From Ficedula albicollis (lineage: Eukaryota > Chordata > Aves > Passeriformes > Muscicapidae), in NCBI RefSeq assembly GCF_000247815.1, contig NC_021677.1:3866041-3930040 (forward strand): a stretch of DNA of 64,000 nucleotides, given 5' to 3'. The notes below the pieces were generated by a model. The model worked only from the letters and a program-made list of their open reading frames with translations, did not search any database and had not been told where the DNA came from. Positions 12,258-23,852 of this stretch are shown here, piece by piece; positions within the stretch are counted from its first letter, which is position 1, and each line of letters begins with the position of its first letter. Made by a program: the position numbers and the translations under genes.

Positions 12258-14725
12258 TCACCTCCCTGTGCGCGGGGCTCGGTGCCGTGTCACCTCCCTG
12301 TGCGCGGGGCTCGGTGCCGTGTCACCTCCCTGTGCGCGGGGCTCGGTGCCGTGTCACCTCCCTGTGCGCGGGGCTCGGTGCCGTGTCACCTCCCTGTGCG
12401 CGGGGCTCGGTGCCGTGTCACCTCCCTGTGCGCGGGGCTCGGTGCCGTGTCACCTCCCTGTGCGCGGGGCTCGGTGCCGTGTCACCTCCCTGTGCGCGGG
12501 GCTCGGTGCCGTGTCACCTCCCTGTGCGCGGGGCTCGGTGCCGTGTCACCTCCCTGTGCGCGGGGCTCGGTGCCGTGTCACCTCCCTGTGCGCGGGGCTC
12601 GGTGCCGTGTCACCTCCCTGTGCGCGGGGCTCGGTGCCGTGTCACCTCCCTGTGCGCGGGGCTCGGTGCCGTGTCACCTCCCTGTGCGCGGGGCTCGGTG
12701 CCGTGTCACCTCCCTGTGCGCGGGGCTCGGTGCCGTGTCACCTCCCTGTGCGCGGGGCTCGGTGCCGTGTCACCTCCCTGTGCGCGGGGCTCGGTGCCGT
12801 GTCACCTCCCTGTGCGCGGGGCTCGGTGCCGTGTCACCTCCCTGTGCGCGGGGCTCGGTGCCGTGTCACCTCCCTGTGCGCGGGGCTCGGTGCCGTGTCA
12901 CCTCCCTGTGCGCGGGGCTCGGTGCCGTGTCACCTCCCTGTGCGCGGGGCTCGGTGCCGTGTCACCTCCCTGTGCGCGGGGCTCGGTGCCGTGTCACCTC
13001 CCTGTGCGCGGGGCTCGGTGCCGTGTCACCTCCCTGTGCGCGGGGCTCGGTGCCGTGTCACCTCCCTGTGCGCGGGGCTCGGTGCCGTGTCACCTCCCTG
13101 TGCGCGGGGCTCGGTGCCGTGTCACCTCCCTGTGCGCGGGGCTCGGTGCCGTGTCACCTCCCTGTGCGCGGGGCTCGGTGCCGTGTCACCTCCCTGTGCG
13201 CGGGGCTCGGTGCCGTGTCACCTCCCTGTGCGCGGGGCTCGGTGCCGTGTCACCTCCCTGTGCGCGGGGCTCGGTGCCGTGTCACCTCCCTGTGCGCGGG
13301 GCTCGGTGCCGTGTCACCTCCCTGTGCGCGGGGCTCGGTGCCGTGTCACCTCCCTGTGCGCGGGGCTCGGTGCCGTGTCACCTCCCTGTGCGCGGGGCTC
13401 GGTGCCGTGTCACCTCCCTGTGCGCGGGGCTCGGTGCCGTGTCACCTCCCTGTGCGCGGGGCTCGGTGCCGTGTCACCTCCCTGTGCGCGGGGCTCGGTG
13501 CCGTGTCACCTCCCTGTGCGCGGGGCTCGGTGCCGTGTCACCTCCCTGTGCGCGGGGCTCGGTGCCGTGTCACCTCCCTGTGCGCGGGGCTCGGTGCCGT
13601 GTCACCTCCCTGTGCGCGGGGCTCGGTGCCGTGTCACCTCCCTGTGCGCGGGGCTCGGTGCCGTGTCACCTCCCTGTGCGCGGGGCTCGGTGCCGTGTCA
13701 CCTCCCTGTGCGCGGGGCTCGGTGCCGTGTCACCTCCCTGTGCGCGGGGCTCGGTGCCGTGTCACCTCCCTGTGCGCGGGGCTCGGTGCCGTGTCACCTC
13801 CCTGTGCGCGGGGCTCGGTGCCGTGTCACCTCCCTGTGCGCGGGGCTCGGTGCCGTGTCACCTCCCTGTGCGCGGGGCTCGGTGCCGTGTCACCTCCCTG
13901 TGCGCGGGGCTCGGTGCCGTGTCACCTCCCTGTGCGCGGGGCTCGGTGCCGTGTCACCTCCCTGTGCGCGGGGCTCGGTGCCGTGTCACCTCCCTGTGCG
14001 CGGGGCTCGGTGCCGTGTCACCTCCCTGTGCGCGGGGCTCGGTGCCGTGTCACCTCCCTGTGCGCGGGGCTCGGTGCCGTGTCACCTCCCTGTGCGCGGG
14101 GCTCGGTGCCGTGTCACCTCCCTGTGCGCGGGGCTCGGTGCCGTGTCACCTCCCTGTGCGCGGGGCTCGGTGCCGTGTCACCTCCCTGTGCGCGGGGCTC
14201 GGTGCCGTGTCACCTCCCTGTGCGCGGGGCTCGGTGCCGTGTCACCTCCCTGTGCGCGGGGCTCGGTGCCGTGTCACCTCCCTGTGCGCGGGGCTCGGTG
14301 CCGTGTCACCTCCCTGTGCGCGGGGCTCGGTGCCGTGTCACCTCCCTGTGCGCGGGGCTCGGTGCCGTGTCACCTCCCTGTGCGCGGGGCTCGGTGCCGT
14401 GTCACCTCCCTGTGCGCGGGGCTCGGTGCCGTGTCACCTCCCTGTGCGCGGGGCTCGGTGCCGTGTCACCTCCCTGTGCGCGGGGCTCGGTGCCGTGTCA
14501 CCTCCCTGTGCGCGGGGCTCGGTGCCGTGTCACCTCCCTGTGCGCGGGGCTCGGTGCCGTGTCACCTCCCTGTGCGCGGGGCTCGGTGCCGTGTCACCTC
14601 CCTGTGCGCGGGGCTCGGTGCCGTGTCACCTCCCTGTGCGCGGGGCTCGGTGCCGTGTCACCCCCCGGCCTGTGCGCGGGGCTCGGTGCCGTGTCACCTC
14701 CCTGTGCGCGGGGCTCGGTGCCGTG
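12258..14725. repeat. 32-bp GC-rich minisatellite, about 77 units
   Basis: The unit begins TCACCTCCCTGTGCGCGGGG and ends in GGTGCCGTG, with a period of exactly 32 bp. From 12258 to 14657 there are 75 units with no difference that I can see; the 60-base lines recur every 480 bases, as a perfect 32-bp period requires. A 36-bp variant unit with a 4-bp insertion (14658-14693) and one normal unit (14694-14725) close the array. Each unit holds four CpGs and an alternating purine-pyrimidine TGTGCGCG stretch able to adopt Z-DNA. The unit has no stop codon on the plus strand, and 32 is not a multiple of 3. All three plus frames therefore stay open and encode the same 32-residue repeat. These frames (up to 953 codons) are not evidence of a gene. 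Confidence 0.97.
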
Positions 14726-14875
14726 TCACCCCCCGAGCCTCGGCCGCCCCTGGGCTCGGGGCACGGCTGTGCTGCTGGCACCGTGTCCCTGCCGTTGATG
14801 CTGCATCGCCTCCCAGCGCTGTCGCGCCACGCCGGAGCTGCTCACAGCATCGGTTCGGTTCGGCGTGGGCAAAAA
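14726..14875. promoter_or_regulatory. CpG-rich right flank of the minisatellite, candidate CpG-island promoter
   Basis: About 17 CpGs occur in roughly 140 bp, including GCCTCGGCCGCCCC (which contains a reverse GC-box-like CCGCCCC), GTCGCGCCACGCCGG and the short repeat TCGGTTCGGTTCGGCG near 14851. Together with the left flank it brackets the minisatellite and suggests that the array expanded inside a CpG island. CpG density falls sharply after about 14870. No transcription start or exon boundary can be placed. Confidence 0.4.
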
Positions 14876-15040
14876 GCCAAACAGGTGGTGATGGCTGGAG
14901 GGGCTGCCTGGGGCAGAGGGCACACAGTTAAAGGAATAAAGTGGGGATTTATAAAAGCCCTTCCAAGGATTCACCTTGGGCAGTACAAGAGCCTGGCCAT
15001 GGCTACGCACAAGTCACAAGTTTTGGTCCATTCCCATATT

Positions 15041-15179
15041 TGGGGTTAATTGTCCAATTCCAGGTTCTGCAGAATCCTCCCAGATTCTCTCCTCAATTTG
15101 CTGCTGTTTGCACTTTTTGGGGCTGAAGCTGCTCCTTGGTTCTGGGGCTGGAAAAGGATTGTTTTGTGTGACTGAGCTG
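15041..15179 (+). repeat. 139-bp direct repeat, copy 1
   Basis: This 139-bp segment is repeated without any mismatch that I can find at 15222-15360. A 42-bp unrelated spacer separates the two copies. The sequences outside the copies do not match each other. It is not recognised as a known element. Confidence 0.95.
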
Positions 15180-15221
15180 TGAGGAGAGCTTGCTGACACT
15201 TTTTATGAAGTTCAGAGTCGT

Positions 15222-15360
15222 TGGGGTTAATTGTCCAATTCCAGGTTCTGCAGAATCCTCCCAGATTCTCTCCTCAATTTGCTGCTGTTTGCACTTTTTG
15301 GGGCTGAAGCTGCTCCTTGGTTCTGGGGCTGGAAAAGGATTGTTTTGTGTGACTGAGCTG
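15222..15360 (+). repeat. 139-bp direct repeat, copy 2
   Basis: This is identical in 139 of 139 positions, by eye, to 15041-15179. The perfect match implies a very recent duplication, gene conversion or an assembly effect. It lies less than 500 bp from the CpG-rich element. Confidence 0.95.
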
Positions 15361-15923
15361 AAGAGAACACACCAATGCAGTGCAGAATCTGGAAAATATG
15401 AAAGCTAAAACTTGAGGCATCAGTGGAATGTGGTAAAGCCACCCTGAGCACCACGTTCTATTCTAAATTTAGATAATCCACGGGGCAGCGTAGAGATGTG
15501 TTGCAAGCACATAATCACAGTGCAGCTGCTTTCAAAAGCACACATTTGATGAACGTGATTGCGTGATCGCTGCATCAGATTATCATTGCCACATCCTAAT
15601 TGTCTTAACATTTCCTGTGCTGTGATGCCACGTCCCAGAGGCTTGGTTTACATTTCCTAGCGTAACATCACCAAGGAAGTGTGGATTGCAGCAGGATTGA
15701 GTCACGGTGGTTGTGGTTATCCCAGTCCACCATCCCTGACGTGGGCAGGGTTAAAAGCTCATTTCCACCTGACTGAGTGGGGACTAAACAGGCAACAAGT
15801 GGCCCCTGCTGGATACAAACACTGTTCACATCAGAAACCCTCCAGCAGAAGTTGTGAAATAAAATATCATACATTAGCAGGATGGAAATGCACACGGTGA
15901 AGAGAGAGGAGAAAACGCATCCT
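15361..15923. other. Unique sequence, no gene seen
   Basis: Nothing recognisable was found apart from the possible downstream processing region of the minus-strand frame that follows. Confidence 0.5.
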
Positions 15924-15929
15924 TTTATT
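15924..15929 (-). promoter_or_regulatory. Candidate polyadenylation signal AATAAA
   Basis: The plus strand reads TTTATT, so AATAAA lies on the minus strand 44 nt past the stop codon of the 89-codon frame at 15974-16243. A T-rich and GTGTGC-containing stretch follows within about 40 nt, as a downstream cleavage element would. AATAAA is frequent in AT-rich DNA, so this may be chance. Confidence 0.3.
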
Positions 15930-15973
15930 TCCAGCAAAGTGGGGCTGCTTTGATTTGTTTTAGCTCACAGAAG

Positions 15974-16243
15974 TTATGGAGGTGGAGAAGTCTCCTTGAC
16001 TACTTCTTTCAGCTCAGCCTTTGTAGTTCTGCTCATTGTTTCTACCCATCTGTAGAAATAATCTCCCTTATGGACTCGATCACATAGTGTCTGTTTTAAT
16101 GAGCCCAGTGCCTGTTGTAGGGAGTGATGCCAAGAGTAATGATCTTTAGCTATTTCTGTAGGAGAGCAGCTTAGCAGGCCATATGTCAGATTTCCCAGTG
16201 AGCAATTGTTTTGAGTTGTTTTTACACCGTAGTTTCTATTCAT
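15974..16243 (-). CDS. Unrecognised 89-codon frame, possible terminal exon or relic
   Basis: I do not recognise the family. The predicted peptide is 89 residues. It has cysteines at about 14, 26 and 54, two N-glycosylation-like sequons (residues 13-15 and 18-20), and two stretches that look helical and amphipathic (about 40-57 and 66-84, the latter rich in K and E). It ends in Thr-Ser-Pro-Pro-Pro. An in-frame stop lies just upstream of the ATG. The sequence around the ATG is T-rich and followed by TAG, so an acceptor a few bases inside the frame is possible, and the frame could be a last exon. AATAAA stands 44 nt past the stop. Composition looks more protein-like than in the neighbouring frames, but it may be a retrocopy, an endogenous-element fragment or chance. 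It would be transcribed against the strand bias of this side of the window. Confidence 0.22.
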   Translation of the reverse strand: MNRNYGVKTTQNNCSLGNLTYGLLSCSPTEIAKDHYSWHHSLQQALGSLKQTLCDRVHKGDYFYRWVETMSRTTKAELKEVVKETSPPP

Positions 16244-16249
16244 GAGATA

Positions 16250-17120
16250 TTAGACAAAATAACAGCATCGGTTAATCAAACTCCAAATCTCAGCATGTGA
16301 TGATATATATCAGTCCTGTTCTGTGACTTCCTTTGAAATAGGTTGTCAGGTCAGTGCAGGGAATTTCTACCTGTAGATGAATAGAGCATCTTACACCTTG
16401 AAATTTTAAAGACTGAGGAGCTAAGAAATGACAATTTTAAATTTGACAAGACCCGAGTTCAGCTCCTGATGCCAAAAAAGTTTGCACCACACGTTTCAAG
16501 AGACAAAAGGCAAACAAGAGAGGTGAGGCTTTACCAAAGGTAGAGCATTTTCTCCTTGCCAGGGAGGGAACACTTGAAGTAGAGCACCACACAAACCCTG
16601 GATACTGCTGGGCAGAGCAGCTCAGTTGTGTGCTCAGCTCAGGGTACTGGTGTGCACTGGTGTGGGTGACACAAAAGCAGAAGCATTTCCTCATCCAGAC
16701 AACTCTCACCTGATTAATTTTCAGATTTTATGCTTTTTCTTTCTAAGAATGTAGTAAATTAGATCTTAGGCAGAACATTAGCTGCCTCCTTAGCTATGTT
16801 AATATGTTAATGGTTACACCATGTTTAAACACTAAAATTTACACTCATTTTTGGCTTAAAATGACAATTTAAAAGCAGGAAGAGGGTGTGCTATGTGGCT
16901 ACTGAAAATTGTGGTTTATTAATAGAATATTGGAAAAAGTAGCTCATGTTCCAGCTGATTTTCTTTACCACATTCACATTTGAATGCTACAGTAAAAACT
17001 TCCCAGGTATTAGGATTTTGACTTTGTGTCAAGAGTGGCAGATACAATATCCATGAAATGCAGCCTACCTAAGGTATGATAAGGCCAAATCAGCAGTTTC
17101 ACTTTAGAATCTGAGAGTTT
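16250..17120. other. Unique sequence, no gene seen
   Basis: No gene or repeat family is recognised. The sequence is AT-rich, and the only open frame of note is a 90-codon minus-strand frame (16437-16709) without recognisable features. Confidence 0.5.
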
Positions 17121-17160
17121 TTAAATCTAGATAACTATTTCAATCTAGATAACTATTTCC
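17121..17160 (+). repeat. Two-copy 18-bp tandem repeat
   Basis: The segment AATCTAGATAACTATTTC occurs twice head to tail with a period of 18 bp. Confidence 0.85.
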
Positions 17161-20100
17161 CTGTAGAAAAAGGAGTCTGGTTTCTCAGCTGATAACCCAA
17201 AAACTGATAGTTGGTTTTTTTGTTCGAGTTTTTTTGGGCAGGAGTTGCTTTCAAGCAGTCTTGATATATCTCTGGAACACCCACGGATGTTTCAGAAGTA
17301 ACCAGCCAAATTAGTTCTTTGATGCTTTGGTTGTGTTATCTCTCAAACATGATTCATGAGTTAGAGACTCAGAGGACACAGATCTCTGAGTCTTTGGAGG
17401 TTGAATTTTTGTGAAATGGTTTGGAGATAAAATTTTATGTGTTTATTTTTTTAATGTCTTCCAAAATATGTCCGGGATCGGATAACTATTTTAGCACCTA
17501 GCTGTGGATCCAGCTGCTTTAGAGCATTTTAACCAGCTGCTGTTTGTTTATAGGTTTTCAGCCATGCAATATTAATTAACCTGTCTTACCCTTTTATCCA
17601 ACCTCTTCCTCCATTTGTCTCTAAATCTAAGCCAGAGGAATATTAGGTTTTTCTGCTTTTGTGTGTACACTTGCTGCTTTAAAGGATGCACCTTCTACCA
17701 CAATGTTTCCACATTTGAGCATTAAATTCATAAACATAAAGCAATAAATGTTGACTTTTTCATGTGCCTTCTTCCTTCTGGGCTTTTTAAAACCCATTCT
17801 TCTTCCTCCTGACCTTTATCATAATTTAAAGGGCTAAAAGCTTGTTTCAGGCAAAAAGAGAAGATTCTTATCCAATCCATTGATTTCAGCCATGTGGTCT
17901 CTGAGAACACCAATTAATATTCAGAAACTCAATAGGAACTCCCAGGAGTTGGCAATCCACTGTCTGGCAGCATAGCATGAACAGGAAGAAGAATCTGAGC
18001 AGGAAAATCAGGCTAAAGCCAGGGAATTAAGAAATTCTGAGTACTTCTTTGCAATATATTTTCAATCTTTGCAGAAGGTTCAGGACAAAGAATTTCTGTC
18101 TTTATCTGGATTTTACCTTAATGAAGGTAAAAGCACTTCAGAGTTTTTACTTCGTTAAAAATATATGGAATCGAGTTTGTATTTCAGAGTCTGGAAGTCT
18201 GAACTTTAAGAAGATGTGGTAAACTTTAAATATGTTAAGAAAATTTTAGTGAATATAACATTTTAAGTTGAAAATTCTAAAAGGCTACAGCCTTTTTAAA
18301 TAACAGCATTTTTTCCCCCTGGGATTTTATTAAAATGTTTTAGAGTTTTTTATCATTTTTGTTGATAAGAAATCAGTATTCATTCTTGGAGTAATTCTAA
18401 GTCAGCACCATATTTATTGCTTACATTTTTTTAATGCATCACATACAAACCTAGAGTTAGCGGGTGTGAGATTCTTCCCTCCCTTCACAAAAAAATAATA
18501 AAGAATTCTAGAAGCCGTTTTGTTAGAAGAGGATTGGGCCAATGACACTCTTGAAAACTGCTGACAGTGTTTCTTCAGGATTTACTTAGGACACTGAGAT
18601 TCAGGGTAGAGTTTTGCTGCCTTTTCTTGGTAGGGGTCTTAAAATTTTCTAAGTTCCATTAAACACCAAAACTTTTGCTTTTGGTACTGAAATGAACAGA
18701 GAGTGGATTCCAAGCAGCCTTGATTTGCTTGTTCTAAAGGGGAAATAAGAAGCAGAAACAGTTGAACGGAAAAGTATAGCTGGGATTGTAAATGTCATTT
18801 AGATAGTTTGTTTTGTTTTGTTTTGTTTTGTTTTTAACTAAACAGTCACAGACTATATTAATTAAATAAGTATATAATATCCTCCCTTTTGCAGGTTGGA
18901 AAAACAGGCCTGGAGATTAACGAGTTGGTCAGGATTACACCCACATAATAAGCCACAATTAGAACTGGAGCAACTCATGGCAACCTTCTAAAGAGTTTGG
19001 GGAGTCACTCAGCACCTCCACTTGCTTTCCCATATCAGTTAGATAAAACATTTTACTTTCACAAGGAAGTCGTGAAGTCTAGGGCATATTTTGAAAATAA
19101 ACTTTGCAAACTGTCAAAGTTGGGGGCTTGATTCTCTTTTCAGTTAGTGCTGATAACTCTAACAGGACTTTAACAATCCGTGGTGGGGAGATGGATTTCC
19201 AGATTGACAGGCTATAATGGGATAGTTGGGACAGCAACTTTATTTTTTGGTGTTTTATCTTACGAATCTACTCAACCTTATTATGGAGTTTTAATGTCAT
19301 TCTTACACAGTCAAAATTCATGCTTGTTCCATCAGGCCTCTGCAGTGAGGGTCGAACACATGACAGGTTGCTCTTCCCCTCAGCATTACATCTTTCTGTC
19401 CAGATTTTAAGGTGAAGGTGCTTTCAGAGCCATGAGTGGCTGTAGACAGGGAAAAGGGAAAGAGCAATGAATCTTTCATGTTTCATGCCAAGCTACGACT
19501 TCTCCGTTGTCTATTAATTAAGCAATCTATTAATACTGCTTTGGTACATACTAATGTTAGGCAAAAAAACTGTTGTGTTGCTAGAGGAAAAGCTGCTATT
19601 TAAAAACCAGAGCAAAAGCAGACTAATTCTGAGGCTTATGAGTGCATCAAGCAGTAGGTGTGCCTGGAGTGTTGTAAATGGGAAGGGTGGGAGGACTCTG
19701 TCTTGTTATTAGTACATGTAGAAAGACAGGAAGCACTTAGGGAAGGTTTCCCTCTTGTTCTGAGTTCCAGGGAAGTTATTCAGCCAAACACATGAATCAC
19801 AAAGCAGACTAGAAGGGAGTTTCTGTGTGGCATGAAAATAACAATCTCGGAGCTGAGAAGTGAAACAGTTTGACGCTTTTGTTCCGCTGCAGATTTTTCA
19901 TGGAAAACAGCAACCCCACGAATATCCAACAATGAGATGTCTTAGTGCATGAAATGTGCAGTTTATATAAGAGAGAGTGTCTTACTCATCAGCTGCTCTA
20001 TTTTAAGCCCTGCTCAGCATGAGGACTTTCATTTTGTGATCTATTTGGACAGCAGCTGGTACATTAGAGTTTTACGTTCGCTGACATCTTTACAATCTAA

Positions 20101-22138
20101 AGGATACTTAACATAATCCTGTAAAACCTATTCTCATATTTGTGCTCAGTCACTCATGTTTCATCTCAGTGTCTTGTCTTTCCCTATGGATATTTTCTGT
20201 CCATTTCATGTTAAAAATTGGCCAGTGTATCAACAGCATTATAGGGATGTTTTGTGGTGATGTTATAAAAAATATATATATACAGCATGTATCATAAAAT
20301 GGATGTGCTGTTTTGGTGTCTGCAAAAGGCAATGAAAAGGAATCCATAGTAACATATGTTGGGGATAAATTCCAGCAGCTAGCACAAACAGCAGAAAAGG
20401 TGGTATGTATTAGTAATTATATACAAAGATGAGCTACATGCATCATTTTGATTCACTTGGAAATATTTACATTGTGGAAGGATGAAGCAGATGCCAAGTT
20501 GCAACCTAATTCCAAAATCCAACAATTATCAAGTAGTTTGCCTCTTGCCGTAAAGTCCTAGGATTTCATCTATCTGTTCATGCGCAAAGAAAAGCCTTTT
20601 CCATCCTTGGGGATTTTAAATCCCATTCAGCTCTAAACAGATGACAAAATAGTCCTGAGAGAAGCTGAAGTTACCTGCTCCTGGAGATGCTTGGGGAAAA
20701 GGCTGATGCAGAGAAAGGACAAAATAAGGCACGGCAGAGGGGTGACAGGCACTGGAGCCTCGAGCATGCAGTGGGGCTCCCTGGTGATGTTTTTCCCTGG
20801 ATCCCACACCTCTCCCACCCTCCCTTGGCCCCTGTTGTCATCACCTGACCTGCCTGCTCAGGAGCTGTGCTCTGGGGGATGTGAACTGCAAACTGAAGCT
20901 GGGAGGTGTCAGCATGTCCCACTGATGATTTCAGGTGCTGGAAGGGTGATTTGGCTCTTTTCTCTGCAGCAAAACTTGCCTAGGAAAGGTGGAAAGCTAC
21001 TTCTCTTCGCACATTTTGTTTCCCACCCGAGTGACCTGGCATCCATCGTATTTTGTGTATTTAGCCAGCTAAAGATTTCAGTTGCTTGTTGAAATATTTA
21101 TTTCCAATGCTACACTAAATATATTCTCACCAAGACTGCTGCTGCAATCTCTGGGGTTTGAAGGGAGGGATTTAACCAGGGGAATTTAACCTCTGCCTGT
21201 TCCCCAGGAGTGGTGGCCAGGAGGTTCTGCAGCACGTGAGTCCTTCAGCTCTGCTTTCACGCTGGACTTGCACCCACGACTCATTTCTCCTGCATTTGCC
21301 CAGTTTGAACATCAAGTAAAGCTACAAAGCTCCCTCCTACATCTGATACAGCCCCATCCTCTCCACACCCACCCCATGGCTTCATTAACCTGCTTATTAA
21401 TGAATGCACGTTGCTGGGAGTGGCATACATTTGAACTATTCTTGCACTCCTTTGTATCACTGTGATGTTTGTATTTCCATACGTGGCCACAAACATGAAC
21501 ATTAGGGCCTTCATGGAATGATTTTGACTCATATAATGCATTATTCTATGCTTTGTGAGCAATTATTTTTCCTTCTTATTTTTCCTTGTGTTTTATTTTT
21601 CCTTTTCCTTCTGAAAAAAACCCCAGTAGTTCTCAGTGTGATGAGCAAAAAAAAACAATCATCAAAGTGACCTGTTACACTGTTTATCTTAAACACAACC
21701 CAGACCTATCCCCTCACTGTGAACATGTGTTTGGAGACAAGAAGGGCATGGAAGGACTGGTCTGGACCATAGTCTGACTGTGGTACAGTCTAAGCACATG
21801 GTCATGCCTTGCTCTGAGTGCTACAGATTTCTATAGGATATGTTAATCAGCACATTTTAATGACCAAAACAATGCCATTTTCTTTAATAAAAAATGCCAA
21901 TGGGCAGCTGCACTTCTTGTCCAGTATTACTTCAATGACATTCACATAATGCCAATGAAATTTAAGATACTCTGTGTATTACCTTATTTCCCTGCTCATT
22001 TCCTTGCTCCCTTGGATGTGTTTCCAGGAAGTTGTCTGTTTATGAGCTTTATGTCCTATGAACCAATGTTTGAAGCAGAGATGGAGAAGTGATGCATGAG
22101 ATTACAGGAGAGTCTTAACAAGTGAATGACAGACAAAA
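17161..22138. other. Unique non-coding sequence with minor simple repeats
   Basis: No gene is recognised. The block holds a GTTTT-type pentamer run (18807-18835), an AT run near 20270 and an imperfect repeat of TTATTTTTCC at about 21562-21611. The longest frame (133 codons, 20691-21092) matches nothing I know and overlaps frames on the other strand. Sampled lines show T exceeding A, and G at or above C. Confidence 0.5.
18807..18835 (+). repeat. (GTTTT)n microsatellite
   Basis: About five pentamer units of GTTTT end in a short T run. This could also be the degraded tail of a retroposed element, but no element body is recognisable beside it. Confidence 0.85.
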
Positions 22139-22270
22139 GTGCAACACCCACCAAAATCAAACCCTGTTCTTTGCCTTCTCACACATCCTCCTGGAGGCTC
22201 CTCCGTGCAACACCCACCAAAATCAAACCCTGTTCTGTGCCTTCTCACACATCCTCCTGCAGGCTCCTCA
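22139..22270 (+). repeat. Two-copy 66-bp tandem duplication
   Basis: Copies 22139-22204 and 22205-22270 are adjacent. They differ at about two internal positions plus the last few bases. The unit contains CAACACCCACCAAAATC. No coding role is seen. Confidence 0.95.
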
Positions 22271-23771
22271 CCACAGAGCCCAGCCTTGGTGTGAGACCTG
22301 CAGCCCTCTTCCTTCTGTGGAAAGAAAATCTGTGCTAAAATTCCCTCCTGCCTCCTCAGGAGAGTGATCCTTTTAGGTATGTGGTTTTCTGCTGTTGTTT
22401 TACACTTGATCTTCTAATTAATTCAAACTCCAAGGTGGAAGTAGCAGCTTGGGGTAGCCAATTATTTTGAGTTTCCTTAGGTTTGCTTCCATAATCCTGA
22501 AGCTGTGTCATACTCAATCATGTCAATGGCACAAAACAACATAAAGCATTCTTTTTAATATTTTAAAGTCTCTCAAGATTCTCCACTGCAATGCAAGATA
22601 AAAATGAAAATCATTGCTCTTTTTGCTGGTGTTAAGTTGTGGTACACCTAATTCATTTTTTCATGCTATCTTTGGGTTTTGTTTGTGATTTTAGGTACTA
22701 GCTTGAGGTTCAGAGAGTAAAAGGCTAAAACACCACAAATATAATTTCATTAATTGGCCAATGTGAAGATTTTGCACTAATAAAAAACCACAGATTTCTA
22801 TTACCTAACCTGTATTCAGACATTTCTACCTGTTGCATTTGATATTTCTCATGAGTATTGAGTTCCCAAATATGGCTAAGAAAAGAAATCACACACTTAT
22901 TGGAAATATGAAGGGTAGCCAAGATTCTCTTGGCACACTAAAAATGCATTTTATATATATCATGTAACCCTAGGGAATCCATTTGGATTTTTTAATAATC
23001 TCTGGCTTTGTTTAATAAATGTATCCTAACTCAGCATATCTGCAAGTGTATGCAAGGTAGCTCTGAAACCAAAAGTACAAATAAAATGACAAAGAAATTG
23101 CAAGAAAATGTTGTCCAGGTGGTATCTTCATTTTTCATGGCATTAACCTGATCCTGAGTTTAAAATTTAATGAAGACCTGAAAAACAGTTGTGGCAAATG
23201 GGGAAAATAGATGGTGGTATGATGAATAAATCATAGCTGTGAGAGACAGTAAATGTGTATTTCATCCAGCTACCATATGTCTCACTTTTGACCTACAATT
23301 ACTCCTGGAAGACAGTTCTGATTTTGTAGATATCAGTGGGCTAAAGAAAAGAAAGTGGTCACACAGTGAGGTCTGAGCAGTTTGTCTGATGGTGCCAAAG
23401 CTACAGGAGTGAGAGAGAATCTGTTTGTGCTGGCAAATTTTGGCTCTTCGAGTCACCCTGCCCCTGGATAATGTACATAGTGTGCACACAGGTTGTAGGG
23501 GTTTTTCCAATTATATTCATTAATTTATCTTCCAAGTAGATGTAGTTTGCTGAGATAAATTACTGAACTCATTTTTTTTCCTGTTGATGGTCATGTCTTG
23601 CTTACTAGAGCAAGGAATGCACCTGGTTTCCTTTTTTTCCAAAGGTGTCTCATTCTGAGGATGGCTGTGTTTGAGGACTGGAGTTGTGGTTGGTTAAACA
23701 GTGTTTTGTGGCTTGGGCTGTCACACAGAAGACAGTTAAATATGTGCATGCCTTGTTATTGTTATGATAAT
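22271..23771. other. Unique sequence, no gene seen
   Basis: AT-rich DNA with only short open frames and no recognisable element. Confidence 0.5.
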
Positions 23772-23852
23772 CATATATATATGTATATGTGTGTGTGTGA
23801 TGTATGTTATACATATATATATATATATATACACACACAGATATATATATAA
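23772..23852. repeat. Compound (TA)n/(TG)n/(CA)n microsatellite
   Basis: An AT run leads to a TGTGTG run, a short spacer, a long TA run and then ACACACACA followed by ATATATATA. The TG and CA arms are partly self-complementary, so the tract could extrude a cruciform. Alternating purine-pyrimidine sequence of this kind is also Z-DNA-prone. Confidence 0.9.

Noticed and set aside
12258..14725. CRISPR-like repeat array
   Set aside because: The units are contiguous with no unique spacers and the sequence is vertebrate; this is a minisatellite.
14840..14870. TCGGTTCGGTTCGG considered as a tRNA T-arm or telomere-like repeat
   Set aside because: There is no acceptor stem, anticodon arm or B-box context; it is only a short CpG-rich repeat.
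12070..15049. Three overlapping plus-strand 'proteins' of 860-953 residues
   Set aside because: They are the three frames of a stop-free 32-bp minisatellite; the same 32-residue repeat appears in each, and the flanks carry no recognisable domain.
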